This document shows positions 1 to 8,641 of a stretch of DNA of 44,299 bases, piece after piece. Origin of the DNA: Delftia tsuruhatensis NBRC 16741. GTDB taxonomy: Bacteria > Pseudomonadota > Gammaproteobacteria > Burkholderiales > Burkholderiaceae_C. The DNA lies in assembly GCF_001571325.1 (NCBI RefSeq), contig NZ_BCTO01000067.1, positions 1 through 44,299 on the forward strand, read 5' to 3'. The notes below the pieces were generated by a model that was given only the letters and a program-made list of their open reading frames with translations, was not told where the DNA came from and searched no databases. Position 1 is the first letter of the stretch, and the number at the start of each line of letters is the position of its first letter. Position numbers and translations under genes: made by a program.

Positions 1-41
1 TTCCTCGGTGTCCCTCGCGCGGGGCAGCGCCGGTTTCATGG

Positions 42-60
42 GCTGTGTGTTGCACACAGC
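42..60 (-). terminator. hairpin downstream of doxX
   Basis: An 8-bp perfect inverted repeat (GCTGTGTG / CACACAGC, 3-nt loop) lies just beyond the DoxX stop codon. No T run follows it on the minus strand, so it may be a weak terminator or an mRNA 3-prime end stabiliser. Confidence 0.35.
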
Positions 61-82
61 GCCAGGGATCACTGGCTCGTGC

Positions 83-517
83 TCAACGCGAGGCCTTGCG
101 CCGCGCGTCCAGGCTCCAGCGCGCCACGGGCGCCAGCATCAGTTGCACGAATCCGCCGGCAATCGCCAGGTTCTTCAGGAACTGCACCAGCTGGCCCTTG
201 TCGCCGAACTGGTTGTGGAACATCAGCGCCGACATGACGCTGAACACGGCCATCACGGCCGCGGCCTCGCGGGTTCGCCAGCCCAGCAGCAGGGCCGTGG
301 CCACGCCCAGCTCCACCACCAGCGCCATGGCATACGACAGCATGGGCAGCGGCAGGCCCGCCTTGGCGATATAGGCCATGGTGCCCTCCGGCCCCATCAG
401 CTTGCCGATGCCGCTGTAGATGAACAGCAGGCTCAGCAGCACCCGGGCCAGCAGCGGCGCGAAGTCGGCCCAGGGCGATGCGGCGGCATGGGCAGTGGAA
501 TGCGTGGCGGCGCGCAT
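83..517 (-). CDS. DoxX family membrane protein
   Basis: A small integral membrane protein of the DoxX/DoxD family (144 aa from this ATG; a GTG start at 538 would add 7 residues and overlap the upstream gene). It shows about four hydrophobic helices with the family's opening pattern: LARVLLSLLFIYSGIGKLMGP, then a segment with ELGVATALLLGWRTREAA, and a final helix after an FHNQF motif. DoxX proteins are often linked to quinone or thiol redox chemistry, but no reaction can be assigned here. The gene follows the DUF4148 gene by 7 bases, so the two are probably cotranscribed. The family call is firm; the role is unknown. Confidence 0.85.
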   Translation of the reverse strand: MRAATHSTAHAAASPWADFAPLLARVLLSLLFIYSGIGKLMGPEGTMAYIAKAGLPLPMLSYAMALVVELGVATALLLGWRTREAAAVMAVFSVMSALMFHNQFGDKGQLVQFLKNLAIAGGFVQLMLAPVARWSLDARRKASR

Positions 518-524
518 CGTCGGC

Positions 525-896
525 TCAGCCCGGGACACGGCCGGAACCCTGGCCTTCGGCCGCCTTCACCGAGCCACCCAGGCGCTGCACTTCGGCCAGG
601 TACTCGGGGCCGCTGCGCATGCGCTGGTACTGGGCCAGGCGCTGCTGGTAGTCGGCATCCCAGTGGTTCACGTCGGACTCGCGGTAGACGTTGAGGCCGG
701 CGCGGTTCCACAGGGCCAGGTCGGCCTGCACTTCGGCGCGCGACAGCGCGGGGCCGGAGCTGGCGGGCTCGGCGCCGAACCAGGTTTCTGCAGATACCGT
801 GGCGGCCGGTGCGGCCGAGGCCATGCCCGGCCACAACGCGGAGGAAAGTGCGGCAGAAAGGGCGGTGATGGCGAAGAGGGTCTTTGCGTGCTTCAT
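525..896 (-). CDS. DUF4148 secreted small protein
   Basis: A 123-aa protein with a clear Sec signal peptide (MKHAKTLFAITALSAALSSA, cleavage near ASA-AP around residue 28). The mature part carries the DUF4148 signature common in Burkholderiales: SRAEVQADLALWNRAGLN followed by a region with YQQRLAQYQRMRSGPEYLAEV. These proteins are small, periplasmic and of unknown function, and often occur in many copies per genome, which supports the Comamonadaceae assignment. It is the first gene of a two-gene unit with doxX. The 137 bases upstream (897-1033) must hold its promoter. Confidence 0.85.
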   Translation of the reverse strand: MKHAKTLFAITALSAALSSALWPGMASAAPAATVSAETWFGAEPASSGPALSRAEVQADLALWNRAGLNVYRESDVNHWDADYQQRLAQYQRMRSGPEYLAEVQRLGGSVKAAEGQGSGRVPG

Positions 897-1033
897 GGCG
901 AATCCTTTGTCAAATCCTGCAGCGCGTGATTGCGTTCTGCATGGCTGCAGTCTCGTCTTCGCCCGCCTGCACGTCAGTGCCTAAACGCACAGCTTTGCGC
1001 AAACTCTCCGGTTCCCGCGCCCACCATCCACGC

Positions 1034-2686
1034 TCACGCCCACTGCAGGCCGGGCCGTGCCACATGCAGGGCCGGCAAGGGCTCGGAGCGCCCGCGCACC
1101 TGCACCTGCCGGACTTCGCCCAGGCCATCGGCCACGCCCGCGCGGCGCGCCACCTCCAGCGACAGCACCAGCCGGGCCTGGGCGCTCTTGGTGTATTCCT
1201 GCAGGCGGCTGGCCGTGTTGACCACCTCGCCCACGGCCGTGAAGGTGGTGGTGTGCTCGAAGCCCACGCGCCCCACGGCGGCGCGCCCCGCGTGCAGCCC
1301 CATGCCGAAATCCACCGGCTGGCCGAACTGCGCCTCGAAGCTCGCGCTCCACTCCTGCATGCGCCGGTCGATGAGGGCGCTGGCCTGCACGGCCTGGCGG
1401 CAGGCCGTGTCCAGGTCGGTATCCAGGCCGAAGATGGCCATCACGCTGTCGCCGATGAACTGGTTGGCCATGCCGCCGCTGTCGTGCACGGCCTGGCCCA
1501 CGCGCTCGAAATACTGGTCCAGCACCCAGGACAGGTCCACGGGCCATTGCCGCTCGGCCAGGCCGGACCAGCGGCGCAGGTCCACGAACAGGATGGCCAC
1601 CTCGCGCACTTCGCGGACCTCGCGCTCCTGGCCCGCGCGCCCGGCCTGGGCGGCTGCCGGCGAGCGGAACAGCGGCGCCACCTGCACATCGCCCGTGGGC
1701 CGCAGCTGGCAGGCCAGCCGCACATCCTGCGGCGCACCCACGCGCTCCAGCGTGAGGCGCTCGTCCCGCCCCGGCGCAGGCAGGTGGGCCGCCGGGCCGG
1801 ACACGCGCACGCGGCAGGTGGAGCAGCGCGCCCTGCCGCCGCACAGCGACAAATGGGCAATGCCATGCTCGCGGCTGGCTTCGAGCACGCTCATGCCCTG
1901 GGGCACCTGCACCGTGCGGCCCGGATAGTGCAGCAGCACCTGGCGGGCGCCGCGCAGGCGCATGCGCCGCCACAGCCAGGGGCCGGACAGCAAGGCAGCC
2001 AGGCCGGCCAGCCAGCCCTGGCGCAGCCCCGATGTCAGATCGCGCAGCAGCTGCGCCGCCTGCGGCGAAGGCCCGGCCGGCGCGGGCACACCGGCCGCCG
2101 CGATCTCGCGCGCCATGGAGACGATTCCCAGCGCCGCCAGCACGGGCAGCAGCACGGCGGCCGTGAGCAGCAGCGGCTGCCAGCGCCGCCACCAGCCGCG
2201 CGCCCGCAGGGCCATGTGCAGGCCCATGCAGCCATGGGTCCAGGCGGCCGCCATCAGCAGCAGCTGGATGGCCATGCTGGACGGATTCCAGGAAGAACGC
2301 ACGATGCGCGCATACGAGGGGTCCACGCCCCAGGCCTCCTGCGCCAGCCGCGTGGCCGGCACGTGCAGGGCCAGCAGCAGCGGCAGGCCCAGGCCCAGCA
2401 GCAGCCGCACGGCCTCCAGCGCCGGCATGCGCAGGCTGCGCCGCCGCGCCAGCGCCTGCAGCGCCAGCCCCATGTGCACGGCCAGCGCGCCGTAGAGCAG
2501 CAGGCTGCCGGGCAGGGATCGCCACACGCCGTGGACCAGCTCGCGCACGGCCTCGGCCGTGGCCAGCGAGACCAGGCCCAGGGCATGGTTGGACAGGTGC
2601 AGCGCCGCATAGGTCCACAGCACCAGGCCGGTGGACCAGTGGAGACTGCGCAGGGACGGCAGGGACGGAGGAAGGACACGGGCCAT
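1034..2686 (-). CDS. membrane-bound 2Fe-2S ferredoxin/class III nucleotide cyclase fusion
   Basis: A 550-aa three-part protein. Residues 10-240 form several hydrophobic helices with scattered histidines (H30, H34, H71, H108, H151, H157), reminiscent of a cytochrome b-like haem membrane domain. Residues 248-340 are a plant-type 2Fe-2S ferredoxin domain with cysteines at 282, 288, 291 and 326. Residues 360-545 are a class III adenylate/guanylate cyclase: metal aspartates D369 (LFVDLRRWS) and D413 (FIGDSVMAIFG), and transition-state N490 and R494 (VVNTASRL). The usual purine-specifying lysine before FIGD is Q409 and the second position is E487, so base specificity is unclear. The domains suggest redox-controlled cyclic nucleotide synthesis. 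It is divergent from a Crp-type regulator, a plausible receiver of the signal. Confidence 0.88.
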   Translation of the reverse strand: MARVLPPSLPSLRSLHWSTGLVLWTYAALHLSNHALGLVSLATAEAVRELVHGVWRSLPGSLLLYGALAVHMGLALQALARRRSLRMPALEAVRLLLGLGLPLLLALHVPATRLAQEAWGVDPSYARIVRSSWNPSSMAIQLLLMAAAWTHGCMGLHMALRARGWWRRWQPLLLTAAVLLPVLAALGIVSMAREIAAAGVPAPAGPSPQAAQLLRDLTSGLRQGWLAGLAALLSGPWLWRRMRLRGARQVLLHYPGRTVQVPQGMSVLEASREHGIAHLSLCGGRARCSTCRVRVSGPAAHLPAPGRDERLTLERVGAPQDVRLACQLRPTGDVQVAPLFRSPAAAQAGRAGQEREVREVREVAILFVDLRRWSGLAERQWPVDLSWVLDQYFERVGQAVHDSGGMANQFIGDSVMAIFGLDTDLDTACRQAVQASALIDRRMQEWSASFEAQFGQPVDFGMGLHAGRAAVGRVGFEHTTTFTAVGEVVNTASRLQEYTKSAQARLVLSLEVARRAGVADGLGEVRQVQVRGRSEPLPALHVARPGLQWA

Positions 2687-2802
2687 GGAAACGGATGATG
2701 CGCCCGACGGCAGGACAAGACAGGAACAATGGCGGCTTGAAGGAACTTGGGACAGCGCAGCCCGATCCAGAATCTTTGTACATTCCGCCCGCTATTGGTT
2801 CC
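2687..2802. promoter_or_regulatory. divergent intergenic region, cyclase/Crp
   Basis: These 116 bases separate the cyclase and Crp-family start codons and must carry both promoters. A possible -10 (TACATT, 2779-2784) faces the regulator, but no convincing -35 or Crp half-site pair could be fixed by eye. Confidence 0.35.
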
Positions 2803-3510
2803 ATGGCCCACCCTACCCCGCCTTCCAGCTTCGCCCTGCGCGGCCTCACCCTGTTCGAGGGCCTGGGCACCGCCAGCCTGGACCGCATCGCGGCCGACTG
2901 CGAATGGCGCCCGCTGCAGGCCCGCCAGCCCGTGTTCAACCGCTGCTCCACGGGCAGCGACGTGTTCTTCCTGGTCAGCGGGCGCGTGCGCATCACCACC
3001 TATTCGCCGGGCGGGCGCGAGGTCAGCTTCCGCGACTACGGGCCCGGCGAGCACTTCGGCGACCTGGCGGCCATTGACGGCCAGGCCCGCTCCACCGATG
3101 TGGTCACCCTGGAATCCTCGCTGCTGGCCAGCCTCTCGCGCCAGGACTTCCTGGCCCTGCTGGCGCGCGAGCCCGCCGTTGCCCTGCGCATGATGGAAGG
3201 CCTGGCCGGCCTGGTGCGGCGGCTGACCGACCGCGTCATGGAACTGAGCACCCTGGGCGTGCCCACGCGGCTGCACAGGGAGCTGCTGCGCCTGGCCCGG
3301 GAGGCGGGCGTCTCGCCCGAGCACACGGCCCTCATCAGCCCCGTGCCCTCGCACTCGGTGCTGGCCAGCAAGATCAGCACCAACCGCGAGCAGGTCACGC
3401 GCGAGCTGGGAGCCCTCACCCGGCGCGGCCTGCTGCGCAAGGAGGGGCGCCAGGCGCTGCTGGTGACCGATGTGCGCGCACTGCAGGCGCTGATAGCGCA
3501 GGAAAGCTAG
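2803..3510 (+). CDS. Crp/Fnr family transcriptional regulator
   Basis: 235 aa from the ATG at 2803 (MAHPTPPSSF); an in-frame ATG 36 codons earlier is poor and overlaps the divergent promoter region. The N-terminal cyclic-nucleotide-binding beta-roll carries PGEHFGDLAAIDGQARSTDV, which keeps the glycine-glutamate and Arg-Ser positions that contact cAMP phosphate in E. coli CRP. A dimer helix (RMMEGLAGLVRRLTDRVMEL) follows, then a winged helix-turn-helix with SVLASKISTNREQVTRELGAL near residues 185-205. No FNR-type cysteine cluster is seen. Cyclic nucleotide binding is therefore likely, and the adjacent cyclase gene supports this. Its stop codon is shared in the tetranucleotide CTAG with the convergent ABC-F gene. 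Confidence 0.9.
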   Translation: MAHPTPPSSFALRGLTLFEGLGTASLDRIAADCEWRPLQARQPVFNRCSTGSDVFFLVSGRVRITTYSPGGREVSFRDYGPGEHFGDLAAIDGQARSTDVVTLESSLLASLSRQDFLALLAREPAVALRMMEGLAGLVRRLTDRVMELSTLGVPTRLHRELLRLAREAGVSPEHTALISPVPSHSVLASKISTNREQVTRELGALTRRGLLRKEGRQALLVTDVRALQALIAQES

Positions 3511-5126
3511 GCGGGCTCCATTCGCCAGCCCTGCGGCGACCACACCAGGCGGTCGGTCAGCCCGATGGCCTGCAGAAAATCCTCGTCATGCGAGACCACG
3601 ACCAGCGTGCCCTGGTAGCCGCGCAGCATGGCCTCCAGCGCCTGCAGGGAAGGCAGGTCCAGGTGGTTGCAGGGCTCGTCCAGCAGGAGCAGGGGCGCGG
3701 GCGGCTCGGCATGCAGCGCGCAGGCCAGGGCGGCCTTGAGCTGCTCGCCGCCGCTGAGCCGGCCCGCGGGCTGCTCCACCTGCCGGGCCGCCAGCCCGAG
3801 CCAGGCCAGGCGTGTGCGCAGCACATCCACGGGGGTGCCGGGGCAGGCGTCCTGCAACTGCTCCATCACCGTGCGCCCGGGCTGCAACAGGGACAGGCGC
3901 TGGTCCAGGTAGGCACAGGCCTGCATGCGGCGCACCTCGCCCGCCTGGGGCGCAAGGCGGCCCGCCAGCACATCGAGCAGGCGCGTCTTGCCGCAGCCGT
4001 TGGGACCGGTCACGGCCAGGCGCTGGCCGCCGTACAGAGACAGGTTCAGGCGCGGCCCCGGGGAAAACGGCAGCAGCACATCGTCCAGCAGCGCCACCAC
4101 GTCGCAGGCAGCGCCTACCGGTGGCGGCGCCTGCATGCGGATGCCGGCCTGCAGGTCGATCTGGCGCGCCGCCTCGCGCACGCGCTGGTCCAGCGCCTCG
4201 CGCGTGTCCGCCTGCTGGCGGCGCAGGCGGCCGGCCGACGCCTGGCTGCGCTCCTTTTGCCGGTCCAGCAGAATGCGCGCCTGGTTGGCCTCCTGGCCCT
4301 GGCGGCGGCCGCGCGCCTCGCGGCGCTGCTGGCGCTCCTGCTGCTCGCGCAACTGCTGCGTTTCGCGGCGGCGCTCCAGCTTGCGCTGCTCCAGCAGTTG
4401 CACCGCCGAGGCCATCTCGCGCGCCTTGGCTTCGGCATAGAAGGCGTAGCCGCCGCCGTAGCTGCGAAGCCCCTGCGGCGACAGCTCCACGATGCGTTCC
4501 ATGCCCTGCAGCAGACTGCGGTCATGGCTGACCACGACCAGGCCACCGGGCCAGCGCTGCAGTTGCGCGGCCAGGGCCTGGCGGCTTTCGCGGTCCAGGT
4601 GGTTGCTGGGCTCGTCCAGCACCAGGTGGTCGGCGCCCGACAGCAGCGCGCCCGCCAGGGCCGCACGCATGGCCTCGCCGCCGCTGAGGGCGTGGCCCGG
4701 CGTATCGGCACGCAGATGGCCCAGGCCCGCCAGCTCCAGCTGGGCCTGCAGGCGCTGGCGCAGATCCCAGCGGTCGGCCAGCAGCTCGAAGTCGCGGGGC
4801 TCGCAACTGCCGCCCTCGATGCGCGCCAGCGCCTCCAGCGCGGGCTGCAGCCCGGCCAGCGCCGCCACCGAAGGCTGGCCGTGCCAGTCCGTGCGCTGGG
4901 CCAGGTACAGCACCTGCCCCGAGCGCAGGCAGCGGCCCTGCGAGGGCGCATCCAGCCCGGCCAGGATGCGCGCCAGCCGCGACTTGCCCACGCCGTTGCG
5001 CCCCACCAGGCCGGTGCGGCGGTGGTCCAGGGTTTCGGAAAGATCGGAGAAAAGGGGGCTGCCATCGGGCAGCACGCAGGAAACGCCGTCGAGCGTGATC
5101 GTGGTATTCGTCATATCGCGGTTCAT
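3507..5126 (-). CDS. ABC-F family ATPase (duplicated ABC domains)
   Basis: 539 aa from the ATG at 5126 (MNRDMTNTTITL); 5162 and 5114 are alternative starts. It has two ABC ATPase domains and no membrane segments. Domain 1 has Walker A GRNGVGKS, signature LSGGEAM and Walker B LVLDEPSNHLD; domain 2 has Walker A GPNGCGKT, signature LSGGEQL and LLLLDEPCNHLD. The linker (about residues 235-310) is a long Arg/Gln/Glu-rich coiled coil as in ABC-F translation factors. ABC-F proteins act on the ribosome, as translation factors (Uup, EttA) or as antibiotic-resistance proteins that protect the exit or peptidyl-transferase region. The sequence does not settle which. The leader structure at 5196-5271 is reminiscent of attenuated resistance ABC-F genes. 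Confidence 0.9.
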   Translation of the reverse strand: MNRDMTNTTITLDGVSCVLPDGSPLFSDLSETLDHRRTGLVGRNGVGKSRLARILAGLDAPSQGRCLRSGQVLYLAQRTDWHGQPSVAALAGLQPALEALARIEGGSCEPRDFELLADRWDLRQRLQAQLELAGLGHLRADTPGHALSGGEAMRAALAGALLSGADHLVLDEPSNHLDRESRQALAAQLQRWPGGLVVVSHDRSLLQGMERIVELSPQGLRSYGGGYAFYAEAKAREMASAVQLLEQRKLERRRETQQLREQQERQQRREARGRRQGQEANQARILLDRQKERSQASAGRLRRQQADTREALDQRVREAARQIDLQAGIRMQAPPPVGAACDVVALLDDVLLPFSPGPRLNLSLYGGQRLAVTGPNGCGKTRLLDVLAGRLAPQAGEVRRMQACAYLDQRLSLLQPGRTVMEQLQDACPGTPVDVLRTRLAWLGLAARQVEQPAGRLSGGEQLKAALACALHAEPPAPLLLLDEPCNHLDLPSLQALEAMLRGYQGTLVVVSHDEDFLQAIGLTDRLVWSPQGWRMEPA

Positions 5127-5195
5127 GGATGCCAACGCAGTTCCTTGCCGCTTTGCATGCATTGCGCGTGCGGTGGGCAGGGTCGGGAAAAGCGG

Positions 5196-5271
5196 GCCGC
5201 TGGGATAGCGGCAGCATCAATGGCGCATGGGACGAATACCTCCTGCAATGGCGAACGAAGCCGCCATTATA
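5196..5271 (-). promoter_or_regulatory. putative attenuator leader of the ABC-F gene
   Basis: Reading on the minus strand: a perfect -10 hexamer TATAAT (5266-5271), a strong ribosome site AGGAGG (5239-5244), a three-codon ORF ATG CGC CAT TGA (5228-5217, Met-Arg-His), then a 6-bp perfect hairpin GCCGCT/AGCGGC with a 5-nt loop (5196-5212), followed shortly by CCGCTTTTCCC. This order is that of ribosome-controlled transcription attenuation. No good -35 was found at 16-18 bp. The structure is seen; the mechanism is inferred. Confidence 0.5.
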
Positions 5272-5308
5272 GAAATCATGGGACGGACGTGCTGGCCGTG
5301 CCGGAGGG

Positions 5309-5332
5309 GGCGCCATCGGCGCCATCGGCGCC
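5309..5332. repeat. 9-bp tandem repeat (GGCGCCATC)
   Basis: Two full copies and six bases of a third copy of GGCGCCATC lie in the non-coding part between the ABC-F leader and the RND gene. Each unit contains the palindrome GGCGCC. No role is evident. Confidence 0.7.
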
Positions 5333-5500
5333 AAGGGGGCCGGCATGCGCACCGGCGTTTGCACGCGGCGGCTCGGGTCCGGTGGGCCCGGCCTGCCGCG
5401 CGGGGGCTGCAGGCGCCGATGGCGTGCAAGGGTTCGAAGACTGTGCCGGCGGGCGGCCCTGAAAGCACAGGGCGTTGAGCGCGATCCAGAGGGGCATGGT

Positions 5501-8500
5501 TCAGGTTCCGGGGTCGGCAGCGGGCGGCGGCCGGCGCGCGCTGCCGCGCGGCCCGGCGATGCGCCGCTGCCATTCAAGGACGAAGACGAAGAAGACGGGC
5601 ACGAAGAACACCGCCAGCACCGTGCCGCTGACCATGCCGCCGAACACGCCCGTGCCGATGGCGTGCTGGGTCTCGGCGCTGGCGCCCGATGCCAGCATCA
5701 GCGGCACCACGCCCAGCGCAAAGGCCAGCGAGGTCATGAGGATGGGCCGCAGCCGAAGGCGCGCGGCCTTGATGGCGGCCTCGCGCAGGTCCTGGCCTTC
5801 CTCGCGCAGTTGCTTGGCGAACTCCACGATCAGGATGGCGTTCTTGGCCGACAGGCCGATGATGGTGATCAGGCCCACCTTGAAGAACACGTCGTTGGGC
5901 ATGCCGCGCAGCAGCACGGCGGCCACCGCGCCCAGCAGGCCCAGGGGCACGACCAGCATCACCGACAGCGGGATGGACCAGCTCTCGTACAGCGCGGCCA
6001 GCACCAGGAAGACCACCAGCATGGACAGGGCCATGAGCAGGGGCGCCTGCGCGGCCGACTGGCGCTCCTGCAGCGACTGGCCGGTCCAGGCCACGGCAAA
6101 GCCGGGCGGCAGCTGGGCTACCAGCCGCTCCATCTCGGCCATGGCCGCGCCGCTGGATGTGCCGGGCGCAGGCGTGCCCGAGATGCGCGACGCCAGGAAG
6201 CCCTGGTAGCGCACCAGCTGCAGCGGCGTCTCGGACCACACGGGCGTGGCGAACTCGGCCAGCGGCACCATGCCGCCCGCAGCGTTGCGCACGTTCAGCC
6301 GGAGCACATCATCGATCTGCATGCGCGCGGGCGCGTCGGCCTGCACGATGACCTGCTGCATGCGCCCGGCGTTGGGGAAGTCGTTGACGTACAGCGAGCC
6401 CATGGCCGTGGACAGCGTCTCGCTGATGGCGGCAAAGCCCACGCCCAGGGCCTGGGCCTTCTGGCGGTCGATCTCCAGCCGCACGCTGGTGCCCGAAGGC
6501 AGGCTGTCCTGGTAGGCCGAGCCCAGCACGCTGCTGCTGCCGGCCAGCGCCAGCAACTGGTCGGTGGCCGACTTGAGCGCGGCATGGCCCTGGCCCGTGC
6601 GGTCCTGCAGGTACATGGTGAAGCCCGAGGAAGTGCCCAGCTCGTCGATGGCCGGGGGCTGCAGCACCATGATGGCGCCCTCGGGCGCGTGTTCCATGGC
6701 CTTTTGCGCGAGCGAGACTTCCTCGCCGGCCGTGGCGCCGTTGCGCTGGTCCCAGTCCTTGAGCGTGGTGAAGGCCATGGCCGCGTTCGGGCCCGAGCCC
6801 GCGAAGCTGAAGCCCAGCACCGAGATGCTGGAGGCGATGCCGGGGCGCTGCGCCACATGCTCCTCATAGCGCTTGACCACGTCCAGCGTGCGCTCGGCCG
6901 TGGCATCGGCCGGCAGCTGGATGGAGGTCATGAAGTAGCCCTGGTCCTCCTCGGGCAGGAAGGCCGATGGCAGCTGGCGCAGCGCAAACACCAGGATGGC
7001 CACGATGGCCGCGAACAGCAGCATCATGCGGCCCGTGCGCCGGACCAGGCCCGTGACATGGGCCTCGTAGCGGTTCGTCAGCCGCTCGAAGCCGCGGTTG
7101 AACCAGCCGAAGAAGCCTTTCTTCTCATGGTGGCCTGCCGCCACCGGCTTGAGCAAGGTGGCGCACAGCGCCGGCGTCAGGCTCAGGGCCAGGAAGGCCG
7201 AGAACAGGATGGACACGGCCATGGACAGCGTGAACTGCTGGTAGATCACGCCCACCGAGCCGCTGGCGAACGCCATGGGAATGAACACCGCCGTCAGCAC
7301 CAGGGTGATGCCGATGATGGCGCCCGTGATCTCCTTCATGGCCTTGAGCGTGGCATCGCGCGGCGACAGGCCCTCCTCGGCCATCAGGCGCTCCACGTTC
7401 TCGACCACGACGATGGCGTCGTCCACGATGATGCCGATGGCCAGCACCATGCCGAACATGGTCAGCACGTTGATGGAAAAGCCCGCCACCAGCATCACGG
7501 CGAAGGTGCCCAGCAGCGCCACGGGCGCCACGATGGCCGGGATCAGCGTGTAGCGCAGGTTCTGCAGGAACAGGTACATCACCAGGAAGACCAGCACCAT
7601 GGCCTCGACCAGGGTCTGCACCACCTTCTCGATGGAGATCTTGACGAAGGGCGCGGTGTTGAACGAGATGGTGTGCTGCATGCCCTGCGGCAGGATGGAG
7701 GCCAGCTCGGCCATGCGCTTTTGCACGGCAGCGGCCGTGCGCACGGCATTGGCGCCGGGCGACAGCTGCACGGCGGCGCTGGTGGCGGGCTTGCCGTCCT
7801 CGCGGTTGGAGAAGGCATAGGACTGCGCGCCCAGCTCCACGCGCGCCACGTCGCCCAGCACCAGGCGGGAGCCGTCGGCATGGGCGCGCAGCACGATGGC
7901 CGCGAACTGCGCGGGCGAGGTCAGCTGGCCCTGCACCGTCAGCGGCGTGGTCACGCGCTGGCCCGGCGCGGTCGGCGCATCGCCCACGCGGCCCGGGGCG
8001 ATCTGCATGTTCTGCTGCTGTATGGCCTGGGTGAGGTCGCCCATGGACAGCCCGTAGGAAATCAGCTTGGCCGGATCGACCCAGACGCGCATGGCCTGCT
8101 CGGTACCGAACAGCTGCACGCGGCCCACGCCCTCGATGCGGCGCAGCTCCTCCACGATGTTGCGCGCCATGTAGTCATTGAGTGCCAGCTCGTCGAACTC
8201 GCCGCCCGGCGAGATCAGGCCCACCAGCAGCAGAAAGCTCGACGTGGCCGACTCCACCTGCAGCCCGTTCTGGCGCACGGCCTGCGGCAGGCGCGGCTCC
8301 ACGGCCTTGATGCGGTTTTGCACATCCACCTGGGCCAGCTCCGGGTTGGTGCCGGGCTTGAAGGTGGCCTTGATCTCGGCCGAGCCCGAGGTGTCCACCG
8401 AGGACTCGAAGTACAGCAGGTGGCGGACGCTGGACAGCTCGCGCTCGATCAGCGAGACCACGGAATCATTGAGCGTCTTGGGCGTGGCGCCCGGATAGGT

Positions 8501-8641
8501 GGCATACAGGCTCACCGTGGGCGGCGCCACCGTGGGATAGCGCGATATCGGCAATTGCGGGATGGCAAGCACGCCCAGCAGCACGATGAACAGCGCGATG
8601 ACCCAGGCAAAGACGGGCCGGTGAATGAAGAACTGTGGCAT
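5501..8641 (-). CDS. adeB: AdeB-like RND (HAE-1) multidrug efflux permease
   Basis: 1046 aa, the usual length of an AcrB/AdeB-type inner-membrane proton-drug antiporter. It opens MPQFFIHRPVFAWVIALFIV, and TM4 carries the proton-relay pair D407/D408 (GIIVDDAIVVVENVER), at the same numbers as in AcrB. Other family blocks include TYPGATPKTLNDSVV, ATFKPGTNPELAQVDVQN, FLPEEDQGYFMTSIQLP and FFKVGLITIIGLSAKNAI. From memory the sequence resembles Acinetobacter AdeB more than AcrB. The neighbouring divergent regulators are also AdeR/AdeS-like. Neither a membrane-fusion protein nor an outer-membrane channel is beside it, so it must borrow these from elsewhere. Substrates cannot be read from sequence. 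Confidence 0.93.
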   Translation of the reverse strand: MPQFFIHRPVFAWVIALFIVLLGVLAIPQLPISRYPTVAPPTVSLYATYPGATPKTLNDSVVSLIERELSSVRHLLYFESSVDTSGSAEIKATFKPGTNPELAQVDVQNRIKAVEPRLPQAVRQNGLQVESATSSFLLLVGLISPGGEFDELALNDYMARNIVEELRRIEGVGRVQLFGTEQAMRVWVDPAKLISYGLSMGDLTQAIQQQNMQIAPGRVGDAPTAPGQRVTTPLTVQGQLTSPAQFAAIVLRAHADGSRLVLGDVARVELGAQSYAFSNREDGKPATSAAVQLSPGANAVRTAAAVQKRMAELASILPQGMQHTISFNTAPFVKISIEKVVQTLVEAMVLVFLVMYLFLQNLRYTLIPAIVAPVALLGTFAVMLVAGFSINVLTMFGMVLAIGIIVDDAIVVVENVERLMAEEGLSPRDATLKAMKEITGAIIGITLVLTAVFIPMAFASGSVGVIYQQFTLSMAVSILFSAFLALSLTPALCATLLKPVAAGHHEKKGFFGWFNRGFERLTNRYEAHVTGLVRRTGRMMLLFAAIVAILVFALRQLPSAFLPEEDQGYFMTSIQLPADATAERTLDVVKRYEEHVAQRPGIASSISVLGFSFAGSGPNAAMAFTTLKDWDQRNGATAGEEVSLAQKAMEHAPEGAIMVLQPPAIDELGTSSGFTMYLQDRTGQGHAALKSATDQLLALAGSSSVLGSAYQDSLPSGTSVRLEIDRQKAQALGVGFAAISETLSTAMGSLYVNDFPNAGRMQQVIVQADAPARMQIDDVLRLNVRNAAGGMVPLAEFATPVWSETPLQLVRYQGFLASRISGTPAPGTSSGAAMAEMERLVAQLPPGFAVAWTGQSLQERQSAAQAPLLMALSMLVVFLVLAALYESWSIPLSVMLVVPLGLLGAVAAVLLRGMPNDVFFKVGLITIIGLSAKNAILIVEFAKQLREEGQDLREAAIKAARLRLRPILMTSLAFALGVVPLMLASGASAETQHAIGTGVFGGMVSGTVLAVFFVPVFFVFVLEWQRRIAGPRGSARRPPPAADPGT

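Larger units (their letters stand above)
5127..5500. other. intergenic stretch between ABC-F and RND genes
   Basis: 374 bases hold the ABC-F leader (5196-5271) and a GC-rich remainder with no gene I can support. A 73-codon open frame on minus (5276-5497) starts 3 bases after the RND stop. It has a short hydrophobic start but then low-complexity Ala/Pro/Gly sequence, and is probably not coding. Confidence 0.6.

Noticed and set aside
5276..5497. 73-codon frame just after the RND stop, possibly an operonic small protein
   Set aside because: It starts with a few hydrophobic residues but is otherwise Ala/Pro/Gly low complexity, with no ribosome site and no recognisable family.
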